A stretch of 9,290 nt of DNA, taken from an uncultured Oribacterium sp. (GTDB lineage: Bacteria; Bacillota; Clostridia; Lachnospirales; Lachnospiraceae). A program made the translations under genes and the position numbers. The stretch covers positions 1 through 9,290 of the forward strand of contig CAKQWR010000076.1 in the NCBI GenBank assembly GCA_934279105.1. Reading direction: 5' to 3'. Below, piece by piece: positions 1 through 6,707 of this stretch; position 1 is the first letter of the stretch, and each line of letters starts with the position of its first letter. The notes below the pieces were generated by a model. That model had not been told where the DNA came from. It did no database searches and saw only the letters and a list, made by a program, of their open reading frames with translations.

Positions 1-1
1 A

Positions 2-1300
2 TGCGGAAGCAGCTCATCAGATACGGCTGACACGACTGCGGAAGCATCAAAAACAGACACAACGACACAAGCATCGAATGAAACTACGAAGGCACAATCG
101 GATGAGCAGGTGACGTTGAGATTTTCTTGGTGGGGCAATGATGCACGCCATGAAAAGACCATTGCAGCAATCAAACTGTTTGAAGAATCGCATCCTAACG
201 TTACTATTGAGCCAGAGTATAGAGGAAAATCTGAACGTGAAAAAGTAGCTACTGAGTTGAGTAGTGGTACCTGTGCTGATATTGTACAGCTCAATACACC
301 TTGGATGGGAGATTTTGTAGCAAATGGTGATTTCTTCGTGGATCTCAGTCAGTATGATTTTGATATGACTGGTTTTGATGAGGGAATGATCAAAAACTAT
401 TGCACCTACAATGATACTTTAATTACATTGCCGGCAGGTATGAATGCTCGCATTTTCCTTGCTAATAAGACAAAGTTGGATGAGCTTAACATCCCGTGCA
501 ACCTCGATACTACATGGACATGGGATAAAGTTGTTGAAATTGGTAAGCAGGTACATGAGGCTGATTCTAATAAGTATTTTCTGAATGCGGATAAGGTAGA
601 CATGGTAGAATTTATCTTAAGGCCTTATATTGTTCAGAAGACCGGAAATCTGTTTATCGGAGAAGATAATAAACCTGGTTTTACAGTGGATAATTTGAAA
701 GATGGACTTAGCTATATTTCATCACTCTATAAAGAAAATGTAGTCGTTCCCGCAGCAGATGGAAATACATTCTTGAATTCTGTATGGACTAATCCTAATT
801 GGATGAATGGAAATCTAACAACAGAGTTGACATGGACTTCAATCATGCCTGGCGCAATCGCTGATTCGACAGATGAATATACTGTCACAGGTCTTCCTAT
901 TATGGATGGTGCAAAAGACACTGGTATTATCGTTAAGCCAACATCTCTGTATGCGATAACTAAGACTAGTGAACATCCGGAAGTCGCAGCTGAGTTTTTG
1001 AACTTCCTTCTTACAGATACAAGCGCTGGTGAAGTACTCTCGGATTGCCGTGGACTTCCAACTTATAAGAAGGTTCAGGAATATTGTCTTGAAAAAGGAC
1101 TGATTGATGAGAGAATTATCAAAGCAACAAATTATGCGGTTGAACATCAAGGACTTTATGAAAATACAGCATCTACCAATACAGAAGTCGTAACTGCTTT
1201 ACAAGATGCGGTTGAAACAGTTTCTTATGATGCGGATCAGATTGATAAAGTGGCAGAATCAACAATGAAATTAATTGAGGACATATTATCAGCACTGTAA
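2..1300 (+). CDS. ABC transporter sugar-type substrate-binding lipoprotein (5' partial)
   Basis: Family 1 extracellular solute-binding protein, the ligand-capturing lipoprotein of an ABC importer, probably for a sugar or oligosaccharide. The frame is open from base 2, and its first complete codon is Cys followed by Gly-Ser-Ser-Ser. This is the form of a mature lipoprotein N-terminus, so the signal peptide and start codon lie just outside the window. A Ser/Thr/Asp/Glu-rich linker of about 35 residues follows, as is usual for Gram-positive binding lipoproteins. The folded domain then opens with LRFSWWGNDARHEKT and FEESHPNVTIEPEY, typical of the MalE/UgpB-like superfamily. About 432 mature residues is the usual size. 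The GTG at 110 is internal and is not the start. A strong terminator follows directly, so this is probably the last gene of its transcript; permease genes are not in view. The ligand cannot be told from sequence. Base composition is A+T-rich compared with the right part of the window. Confidence 0.93.
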   Translation, partial: CGSSSSDTADTTAEASKTDTTTQASNETTKAQSDEQVTLRFSWWGNDARHEKTIAAIKLFEESHPNVTIEPEYRGKSEREKVATELSSGTCADIVQLNTPWMGDFVANGDFFVDLSQYDFDMTGFDEGMIKNYCTYNDTLITLPAGMNARIFLANKTKLDELNIPCNLDTTWTWDKVVEIGKQVHEADSNKYFLNADKVDMVEFILRPYIVQKTGNLFIGEDNKPGFTVDNLKDGLSYISSLYKENVVVPAADGNTFLNSVWTNPNWMNGNLTTELTWTSIMPGAIADSTDEYTVTGLPIMDGAKDTGIIVKPTSLYAITKTSEHPEVAAEFLNFLLTDTSAGEVLSDCRGLPTYKKVQEYCLEKGLIDERIIKATNYAVEHQGLYENTASTNTEVVTALQDAVETVSYDADQIDKVAESTMKLIEDILSAL

Positions 1301-1313
1301 GCGTACGTAAATC

Positions 1314-1342
1314 AGCAGGAGGAGTAGTTCCTCCTGCTTTTT
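1314..1342 (+). terminator. Intrinsic terminator after the binding-protein gene
   Basis: A perfect 10-bp stem (AGCAGGAGGA at 1314-1323 with TCCTCCTGCT at 1329-1338) has a 5-nt loop and runs into a T tract at 1338-1342. It begins 14 bp after the stop codon of the binding-protein gene. Only 19 bp separate it from the next start codon. Confidence 0.9.
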
Positions 1343-1361
1343 GACAGATTGGTGACAAATT

Positions 1362-2210
1362 ATGAATTATAAGTGGTATAAACAGGGAGATGAACTATTA
1401 AATGAAATTAAGAATACATCACTCTCTAGAGATTTTTTTTGCTTTTGGTATCTTGGGCAGATGGGAATAATCGGCAAGTGGGGGGATTTCATATTTGCTA
1501 TCGATCTCGTATTAAATGATTTGGTAAATAAGAATGGTAGAAGTCGAAGAAACTATGCGCCACCATTTATGCCATCAGAGGCGGATTTTATCGATTTGTT
1601 TTTATGTACGCATAATCACTTGGATCATCTCAATCTAGACACACTCATGCCATTGATTTCTTCTTCAGCGAATATGAAAGTGGTTGTCCCAAAGCCAGTG
1701 GTTTCATTTTGTGTAGAGTCAAATATTCCGGAAAATATTCTAATTGGGGCAAATAGAAGAGAGAATATTATTTTGAATAAAGATATCATTGTTTCCTCAA
1801 TTGCATCTTGTCATGATCTATATAGAACAGATGATGATGACGATGACTATACTCTAGGCTATCATATTTCTTTTGGGAAGTTCCGAATATATCATTCGGG
1901 AGATACGTTACTTACGAACCGGCTTATTAATGATGTGACTGAACGAGGGGCTCTAGATACTGCATTTTTTCCTATCAATGGAATAGATTTGGAACGTATG
2001 AATCGTGGAATCGTTGGGAACATGGATGCAAGAGATGCGGCTTACTTCTGTAGCCAAATTTATGCGGATTTATATATCCCGATGCATTACGATATGGTGA
2101 TGAAAAACGGTGAAGATCCTCTATACTTTGCAAGATATATGGATGAATATGCTCCGGAAAAGAAATTTCATATTTTAAAATTGGGCGAAAGGGTAATACT
2201 TCATAAATGA
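1362..2210 (+). CDS. UlaG-like metallo-beta-lactamase-fold hydrolase
   Basis: Metal-dependent hydrolase of the MBL fold, in the branch that includes L-ascorbate-6-phosphate lactonase (UlaG); 282 residues. The metal-binding signature HxHxDH is HNHLDH at residues 84-89. Later ligand positions fit His151 (SCHD), Asp181 (HSGDT) and His242 (PMHYD). The N-terminal WYLGQMGIIGKWGDFIFAIDL matches the opening beta strands of this family. There is no signal peptide, so it is probably cytoplasmic. The ATG has a GGTGA Shine-Dalgarno match 6 nt upstream. An uncommon run of six aspartates lies at 157-162, probably in a surface loop. Its position after a sugar-type binding protein suggests a role with an imported sugar derivative such as a lactone, but that is inference and the substrate is unknown. 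Only about 20 bp lie between the previous terminator and this start, leaving no room for a normal separate promoter. Confidence 0.88.
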   Translation: MNYKWYKQGDELLNEIKNTSLSRDFFCFWYLGQMGIIGKWGDFIFAIDLVLNDLVNKNGRSRRNYAPPFMPSEADFIDLFLCTHNHLDHLNLDTLMPLISSSANMKVVVPKPVVSFCVESNIPENILIGANRRENIILNKDIIVSSIASCHDLYRTDDDDDDYTLGYHISFGKFRIYHSGDTLLTNRLINDVTERGALDTAFFPINGIDLERMNRGIVGNMDARDAAYFCSQIYADLYIPMHYDMVMKNGEDPLYFARYMDEYAPEKKFHILKLGERVILHK

Positions 2211-2468
2211 TGAGATGCTGCTGACTACTTAATTAAATTCCATGAGTAACATTCACAGACACTATTTACAATAAGTGTGAAGTGTTCTCCATTTGGTGGA
2301 CCAAATTGTATCCCACCAAGTAAACAGATTTTCAGGGTATAGCCGGATGGATCATGTGCCTGACCCCATGAAATTTCCAGAAACTGGATATTCTCTTCGG
2401 GCAGGTCGTGCTCTATACTATGAAGCGTGAAAAGTATATCTTGTTGTTTATAAGGCGAGGTGATTTTT
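2211..2468. other. Intergenic region upstream of the ywlG operon
   Basis: Apart from the minus-strand gene remnant, no terminator or RNA structure is evident. A TATACT hexamer at 2414-2419 is a possible -10 box for the downstream operon, but no good -35 box stands at the expected spacing. The transcription start is therefore unassigned. Confidence 0.4.
2225..2455 (-). pseudogene. Probable 3' remnant of an unidentified gene
   Basis: The minus strand of this intergenic stretch has an open frame of 76 codons ending in TAG (complement of 2225-2227). The translation is protein-like, with stretches such as FLEISWGQAHDPSGYTLKI and GGIQFGPPNGEHFTLIVNSV, and it is not low-complexity. No ATG, GTG or TTG occurs in the frame before an upstream stop inside the next gene. 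The frame is therefore a 5'-truncated C-terminal piece, not an intact small gene. I do not recognise the family. The fragment ends where base composition changes and the ywlG ribosome binding site begins, so a deletion or insertion junction near 2455-2465 is plausible. The alternative is that it is a chance open frame in an intergenic region. Confidence 0.45.
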
Positions 2469-3041
2469 ATGACAGATTCTGAACTTCAGGCCATCTCTGT
2501 AGAGGCTGGTCAGGTGATACGTGAGCTTTTAAATCAAACGGAGCTTCATGAGCATAGTGTTGTGGTAGTGGGCTGTTCTTCGAGTGAGATCCTGGGTGGT
2601 CGCATCGGTAAAATCGGCAGTATGGAAGTCGCAGATGCGGTGTATCAGGGCATCGCACCGGTACTTCAGGAAAAGGGTATCGCTCTTGCAGCGCAGTGCT
2701 GTGAGCATCTGAACCGTGCGCTGATCGTGGAGCGTGCCTGCGCGATTCGGAATGGGTATGAGATCGTTTCGGTCTGCCCATGGCCACATGCCGGTGGAAG
2801 CTGGGCGACCACCTGCTGGCAGCATTTCGAGGATCCGGTAGCGGTCGAAGAAGTGCGTGCAGACGCCGGTATCGACATCGGCGATACACTGATCGGCATG
2901 CACCTGAAAAGGGTGGCGGTTCCGGTGAGACTTAGTATTTCAAACATCGGACAGGCGCATGTGGTATGTGCGAAAACACGTCCGAGATTATGGGGCGGTG
3001 AGCGGGCACACTACACGCCGTACGAGGGAGGCAATGCATGA
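2469..3041 (+). CDS. ywlG: DUF436 / TIGR01440 family protein (YwlG-like)
   Basis: Conserved protein of about 190 residues in the DUF436 (UPF0340, YwlG) family, whose biochemical role is not established. Family hallmarks are visible in order: VVVVGCSSSEILGGRIGK at 32-48, QCCEHLNRALIVERA at 76-90, and PHAGGSWA at 106-113. Several conserved Cys residues (36, 77, 78, 103, 116) could bind metal or do redox chemistry, but that is speculation. The ATG at 2469 is chosen over the in-frame GTG at 2460 because a strong GAGGTGA Shine-Dalgarno at 2457-2463 sits 5 nt before it, and the GTG is part of that element. The stop overlaps the start of the next gene as ATGA, so the two are probably translationally coupled. 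It is the first G+C-rich gene after the A+T-rich left part. Confidence 0.9.
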   Translation: MTDSELQAISVEAGQVIRELLNQTELHEHSVVVVGCSSSEILGGRIGKIGSMEVADAVYQGIAPVLQEKGIALAAQCCEHLNRALIVERACAIRNGYEIVSVCPWPHAGGSWATTCWQHFEDPVAVEEVRADAGIDIGDTLIGMHLKRVAVPVRLSISNIGQAHVVCAKTRPRLWGGERAHYTPYEGGNA

Positions 3042-3772
3042 TAGATACACAGCAGATGGAGCGGATGAAGCAGGCGGTCGAGGAGATTCGTCGTACGATG
3101 GCCGAGGCGGCGATCCGCGCAGGACGTAAGCCGGAGGACATTCTTCTCTGTGCCGCGTGTAAAACGCGTACCGTCGAGGAGGTCATGGCGAGTGCGGAGC
3201 TCCCGATCGATATCTTCGGTGAAAATCATGTGCAGGAGCTCGTTGAGAAGACGGATGCAGGTGCTTATCTCGGAAAGCCGGGTCACTTCATCGGGCATCT
3301 TCAGACCAACAAGGTAAAGAAGGTTGTCGGCAGAGCGTCGCTGATTCAGAGTGTCGACAGTGAGCATCTCGCACTGGCGATCGAAAAAGAAGCAGCGAAG
3401 CGGGAGCTGCAGCTGCAGCAGGATATCCTTCTGGAAGTCAACATCGGCGAAGAAAGCAGTAAGAGCGGGGTCAATGCAGACGGGCTTTGGTCTCTGTTTG
3501 AGAGCCTTCTCGCGACGACTCCACACCTTCATATTCGCGGTCTCATGGCGATTCCGCCAGCGGACGCAAGTGAAGATGAGACACGCCGCTTCTTTGCAAA
3601 GATGCGTGGACTTTATGAAGAAGCTGCGCAGCGTTATGCCGGCAGCGTCGATATGAAGTACCTCTCCATGGGCATGAGCGGCGACTATCCGCTCGCCATC
3701 GCAGAAGGTGCGAACATCGTGCGCATCGGTACCGCTATTTACGGAGCACGTGATTACTCCGCGAAAAAATAA
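3038..3772 (+). CDS. yggS: PLP homeostasis protein, YggS/PLPBP family
   Basis: Pyridoxal 5'-phosphate-binding protein of the YggS/YlmE/PROSC family. It has an alanine-racemase-like TIM barrel without a second domain and acts in intracellular PLP balance; no catalytic reaction is firmly assigned to the family. The PLP Schiff-base lysine is Lys42 in AACKTRTVEEV. Other family motifs are GENHVQELVEK (61-71), HFIGHLQTNK (83-92), GLMAIPP (168-174), SMGMSGDYPLAI (210-221) and RIGTAIYG (229-236), the last two forming the phosphate-binding end. The length of 244 residues is standard and complete. The start overlaps the ywlG stop by four bases (ATGA), with a GGGAGG Shine-Dalgarno inside the ywlG 3' end. 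A hairpin follows the stop. Confidence 0.95.
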   Translation: MIDTQQMERMKQAVEEIRRTMAEAAIRAGRKPEDILLCAACKTRTVEEVMASAELPIDIFGENHVQELVEKTDAGAYLGKPGHFIGHLQTNKVKKVVGRASLIQSVDSEHLALAIEKEAAKRELQLQQDILLEVNIGEESSKSGVNADGLWSLFESLLATTPHLHIRGLMAIPPADASEDETRRFFAKMRGLYEEAAQRYAGSVDMKYLSMGMSGDYPLAIAEGANIVRIGTAIYGARDYSAKK

Positions 3773-3786
3773 TTATTCGTGATAAA

Positions 3787-3816
3787 GAAAGCGCTCGGCA
3801 TCGGCCGGGCGCTTTC
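3787..3816. terminator. Bidirectional terminator between convergent genes
   Basis: A 13-bp stem (3787-3799 with 3804-3816, one G-T wobble) closes a 4-nt ATCG loop. It lies between the yggS stop and the stop of the convergent kinase gene. On the plus strand it is followed by the weak T-containing ATTCGTCTT. On the minus strand the outgoing TTTC arm continues as TTTATC. It probably ends both transcripts, neither with an ideal T tract. Confidence 0.75.
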
Positions 3817-3837
3817 ATTCGTCTTACGATATTCGAT

Positions 3838-5148
3838 TTACTGTGGGTTCAGCATGACGGAGGCGTAGAATACGCCGTTGCGCCATTCGAAGCGGGCGTC
3901 GCCGTCGTAGCGTTTGGCGATGTAGCGGATCGAGGCGGTGCCGATGCCGTGGCCTTCGTGTTTCGTGGAGACGAGTTCGTGTTCATCCCATATCGGCTGC
4001 TGACTGCAGCTGTTGTCGACGGCGATGGAAAGTTCGGATACGCCGTTCTGCTTGATGAGGACACGGATGGCCGGTATGGAAGGGAGTGTGGATGTCTTTG
4101 TTTCGCGAGTGCAGGCATCGACTGCGTTTTCGAGTAGGTTGCCGAGGAGTACGCAGAGCTCTGGGGCCGGAATGATCAGCTTATCATCCGGGAGCTGGAC
4201 ACGTGCGGTGAAACGGACTCCGGCGGCTTCTGCATTGGCCGCATAGTAGGAGAGGACCGCGTTGACGGTTGGGTTCGTGCTGTAGACCTTTCCGCCTAGT
4301 TCGGAAGGTGCGTTGCTGTATTCGGTGAGATAATCCCGGATGGCGTCGAGGTCGCCGCGGTTTGCCATATCGAGGATGACCGCATGGTGATGGCGGAGAT
4401 CGTGCCGGACACGACGTGTTTCCGCGATGCGCTCCCGCAGCATCTCGTACTGCTCGCCCTGTATGCGGAGCAGATTCTCCATCGTTTTGTTTCGTTCATT
4501 GGTGACGATTTGTTCCTGCAGATTTTTCACGAAGAGAATCATGAGGTGGCTCAGCATGAACATGCTGAGAAGCAGCAGGATACGCGACAGAAGTGCGAGA
4601 CTGCTGATCGTGCCGCCGCGGATCGTACCGGTGAGCAGCAGGATCATGGTGGTCGCAACGAAAGGCAGCAGCCAGGCCGTCATGCGGAAATCAAGGATCT
4701 GTACGGACATCAGCGCCTTCAGGATACCGCGCAGAAATGTAGACATCGGCCAAAGCGTCGCTGCGGTGAAGAGCAGCGTGACGACGCCGGACTTCCAGGA
4801 ATGGAAGTCGAGGTGGATGTTGTTCTGGCACAGGAAGAAGGTGGCGGCACGGATCGCCAGCAGGTAGTCAATGATGAAGATGAACTGGAAGACGGTGACC
4901 CAGACATCAGCTTTTATGATGTGAATCGTCAGTGCCAGGAAGACAGGGAGCGCCAGATACTGTACATAGACGCTCGGAAATCCGGCCTGTATCAGCAGTG
5001 CAAACAGGCAGAGATAGGCGAACTCCCACAGGAGCATGGCGACGATCGTCCGCTTCAGAGAGTAGCGGAGGTGATCGCTCATCGGGAGGAAGCCCAGTGG
5101 GAAGAATGGCAAGGTATTCAGCATTTCGTTGATGATCAGTTCGCTCAT
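3838..5148 (-). CDS. GHKL-domain sensor histidine kinase (AgrC-like architecture)
   Basis: Membrane sensor kinase of 436 residues. The N-terminal half has about six hydrophobic segments (near 34-54, 60-78, 82-101, 120-143, 157-175 and 183-208), forming the sensing domain. A helical linker and dimerisation region follows at about 210-245. The likely phospho-acceptor is His249 in RVRHDLRHHHAVI. The GHKL ATPase domain shows the N-box GNLLENAVDAC (336-346) and a G-box GHGIGTASI (399-407). This arrangement is that of AgrC/ComD-type peptide sensors, but the signal here is unknown. The ATG overlaps the stop of the response regulator as ATGA, so the kinase is translated after its partner. The Shine-Dalgarno in front is modest (GAAGGG). 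No agrB- or agrD-like gene is adjacent, so any peptide signal would come from elsewhere. Confidence 0.92.
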   Translation of the reverse strand: MSELIINEMLNTLPFFPLGFLPMSDHLRYSLKRTIVAMLLWEFAYLCLFALLIQAGFPSVYVQYLALPVFLALTIHIIKADVWVTVFQFIFIIDYLLAIRAATFFLCQNNIHLDFHSWKSGVVTLLFTAATLWPMSTFLRGILKALMSVQILDFRMTAWLLPFVATTMILLLTGTIRGGTISSLALLSRILLLLSMFMLSHLMILFVKNLQEQIVTNERNKTMENLLRIQGEQYEMLRERIAETRRVRHDLRHHHAVILDMANRGDLDAIRDYLTEYSNAPSELGGKVYSTNPTVNAVLSYYAANAEAAGVRFTARVQLPDDKLIIPAPELCVLLGNLLENAVDACTRETKTSTLPSIPAIRVLIKQNGVSELSIAVDNSCSQQPIWDEHELVSTKHEGHGIGTASIRYIAKRYDGDARFEWRNGVFYASVMLNPQ

Positions 5149-5879
5149 AGCGTCAGCCCTTCTCTTAATGCTCGGAATGTATAATCCAGATACTTCTCCC
5201 GCACGTCCGTGTACTTCAGACGGCTGATCGGAATCGTGGCGCCGCTCTTCATGACGAAGTGATCTGCGAGGAGCTTATACACATCTTCGAAGTTGACGAG
5301 GACGCCCTTCATGCAGTCGCAGAAGCAGTCATGCTCGAGGAGGAGCGCAGAGAAGTCCCGCTGGTTCATGCTGACCTCGAGACGACTTCCGTCCTTCATA
5401 TGCACGAGGATCCGGCGGCTTTCGTACTCTGTATAGGAAATGCGGTGCAGGAAGAGGCGGATTTCTTTTCCCTCGGAAGGGACGAGCACGAAGCGATTCT
5501 GCTCCATCTGCTCGAGGCCACAGCGATCCAGAGCGCGCGTGACCTGCTCGTCGCTTACCGGTTTCAGGAGATAGTAACGCGCATCGACATCGTAGCTGTC
5601 GACGGCGAAATCCGGCGAGGTCGTGACGAAAATGATGCTGCACGTGGTGTCCTGTTGCCGGATCCGGCGCGCGGTCTCCATCCCGCTCAGTTCATTCATA
5701 TAGATGTCGAGAAAGACGATGTCATAAAGCGACGGCGTAAAGTCGACGAGGAAATCCTCGCCGCTCGCATAAAACACTGGAGCATCACAAACCACGCTAT
5801 GGTCGCTCATATAGCGTGCGACCGACTCGGCGAGCTGCTCGGCATCCTGTCGTATATCATCGATAATCGCAATTTTCAT
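5145..5879 (-). CDS. LytTR-family response regulator (AgrA-like)
   Basis: Response regulator of 244 residues, partner of the overlapping sensor kinase. The receiver domain (1 to about 120) has the acidic pair Asp7-Asp8, phospho-acceptor Asp58 in VFLDIYM, Thr86/Thr87 and Lys106 in LLKPVS. The C-terminal half (about 128-232) is a LytTR DNA-binding domain, with the characteristic late strand IPISRLKY at 216-223. The start at 5879 (MKIAIIDD) is chosen because GGAGGA lies 7 nt upstream. A longer in-frame start at 5951 would add 24 residues not expected in the family, has no Shine-Dalgarno, and would run through the inverted repeat at 5918-5941. LytTR regulators bind paired direct repeats upstream of their targets; the target genes here are unknown. 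Confidence 0.93.
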   Translation of the reverse strand: MKIAIIDDIRQDAEQLAESVARYMSDHSVVCDAPVFYASGEDFLVDFTPSLYDIVFLDIYMNELSGMETARRIRQQDTTCSIIFVTTSPDFAVDSYDVDARYYLLKPVSDEQVTRALDRCGLEQMEQNRFVLVPSEGKEIRLFLHRISYTEYESRRILVHMKDGSRLEVSMNQRDFSALLLEHDCFCDCMKGVLVNFEDVYKLLADHFVMKSGATIPISRLKYTDVREKYLDYTFRALREGLTL

Positions 5880-5917
5880 ATGCCGGTCCTCCATCTGTCC
5901 ATGGGAATGCAGACGGT

Positions 5918-5941
5918 CCGCATCGATGTGGTTCGATGCGG
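5918..5941. repeat. Perfect inverted repeat in the regulator leader
   Basis: CCGCATCGA (5918-5926) and TCGATGCGG (5933-5941) are exact reverse complements separated by 6 nt. The element lies 38 bp upstream of the response-regulator start and just downstream of a TATAAT box, so it would be in the 5' leader if that box is used. It could be an operator or an RNA hairpin. No T tract follows, so it is not an ordinary terminator. Confidence 0.7.
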
Positions 5942-5955
5942 ATTTATACATTTCT

Positions 5956-6001
5956 ATTATACCCTATCCATGAAGAACTTCGACGTCTGAAAATCATTAT
6001 A
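5956..6001 (-). promoter_or_regulatory. Candidate promoter(s) for the two-component operon
   Basis: Two perfect minus-strand TATAAT hexamers occur, at 5956-5961 and 5996-6001, 40 bp apart and upstream of the response-regulator gene. No convincing TTGACA-like -35 box stands 16-18 bp before either one. If they are real promoters they may depend on an activator, possibly the LytTR regulator itself. This is a sequence match only. Confidence 0.35.
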
Positions 6002-6050
6002 CGACGGAAAAGAAGGGGATTTTTTACATCTTGTGTCGCTTCGTGACATC

Positions 6051-6102
6051 GCGTACGGACGGCAGTTTGCGCCGTTCGGCGCCGTCGGACCGGCCGTTAC
6101 GC
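6051..6102. other. G+C-rich foldback region after ribH
   Basis: Outer arms GCGTA (6051-6055) and TACGC (6098-6102) enclose further complementary G+C-rich arms and a perfect small hairpin, GCGCC-GTTC-GGCGC, at 6069-6082. It starts about 20 bp beyond the ribH stop, where an operon terminator would be expected, but no T tract follows on the minus strand. It may end or pause rib transcription, or allow partial readthrough into the regulator genes. Confidence 0.35.
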
Positions 6103-6123
6103 TTCGCAATAGGCTACAGGAAC

Positions 6124-6591
6124 TTACGCCTCGATGTTCTGAATGAGGTTCACCATTTCGATGGCGCTGACGGCACAGTCGTATCCCTTATTGCCCGCCT
6201 TCGTGCCGGCGCGCTCGATGGCCTGCTCGATGTTTTCCGTGGTCAGGACGCCGAACAGCACCGGGATACCGCTCTCGAGGGAGACGGACGCGATGCCCTT
6301 CGAGACCTCGTTGCAGACATAGTCGTAGTGGCTGGTCGCCCCACGAATCACTGCGCCGAGGCAGATGATCGCGTCGTACTTGCCGCTCTTCGCCATCTTC
6401 GATGCGATCAGCGGAATTTCAAATGCGCCCGGGACCCATGCGACGTCAATGTCGTCGTCCCGTACGTCGTGGCGGAGCAGTCCGTCCATAGCACCGCCCA
6501 GCAGCTTCGAGGTGATAAATTCGTTGAAACGGGCAGCGATGATGCCGACGCGAATGTTCTTTGATACCAGATTTCCTTCGATTGTTCTCAT
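6124..6591 (-). CDS. ribH: 6,7-dimethyl-8-ribityllumazine synthase
   Basis: Lumazine synthase, which condenses 5-amino-6-ribitylamino-uracil with 3,4-dihydroxy-2-butanone 4-phosphate to give the direct precursor of riboflavin. It is a complete 155-residue protein of normal family length. Visible motifs are RFNEF with Phe22 in the substrate pocket, VPGAFEIP (53-60), [14 protein letters not shown] (79-92) with catalytic His88, and [23 protein letters not shown] (114-136) with Arg127 for phosphate binding. The ATG at 6591 has an AAAGGAG Shine-Dalgarno 8 nt upstream. It is the last gene of the rib operon and is separated from ribBA by 116 bp, much more than the other rib junctions. That gap shows no clear promoter or hairpin. 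Confidence 0.97.
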   Translation of the reverse strand: MRTIEGNLVSKNIRVGIIAARFNEFITSKLLGGAMDGLLRHDVRDDDIDVAWVPGAFEIPLIASKMAKSGKYDAIICLGAVIRGATSHYDYVCNEVSKGIASVSLESGIPVLFGVLTTENIEQAIERAGTKAGNKGYDCAVSAIEMVNLIQNIEA

Positions 6592-6707
6592 GATGTAAAC
6601 TCCTTTTTTCTATCTCCGCCGCGGTCTGTTCTGCGACGTCTGTTCCTATGGTCGATGTCTCGGGTGTGGGTGCGTTGCATGCCCGCAGGTTCATGTTCTT
6701 CGTGCGC

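Noticed and set aside
1341..1346. TTGACA as a -35 box for the MBL gene
   Set aside because: Hexamers at usual spacing are poor -10 matches and would place the transcript start inside the coding region.
1827..1850. Short GAT/GAC codon run considered as a repeat element
   Set aside because: It is only six aspartate codons in the MBL hydrolase, and the frame and downstream motifs are intact.
4384..5184. 266-codon plus-strand ORF opposite the sensor kinase
   Set aside because: Antisense shadow of the kinase. The translation is rich in Gln, Arg, Glu and His, with no recognisable domain and no good ribosome binding site.
5259..5990. 243-codon plus-strand ORF opposite the response regulator
   Set aside because: Antisense shadow; the minus-strand frame has all receiver and LytTR motifs.
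5957..6049. 30-codon minus-strand ORF upstream of the response regulator, considered as a signal-peptide precursor
   Set aside because: It has no Shine-Dalgarno, no hydrophobic leader or AgrD-like conserved tail, and it contains both TATAAT boxes.
6446..6694. 82-codon minus-strand ORF starting in the ribBA-ribH gap
   Set aside because: Most of it lies out of frame over ribH, and its composition is not protein-like.
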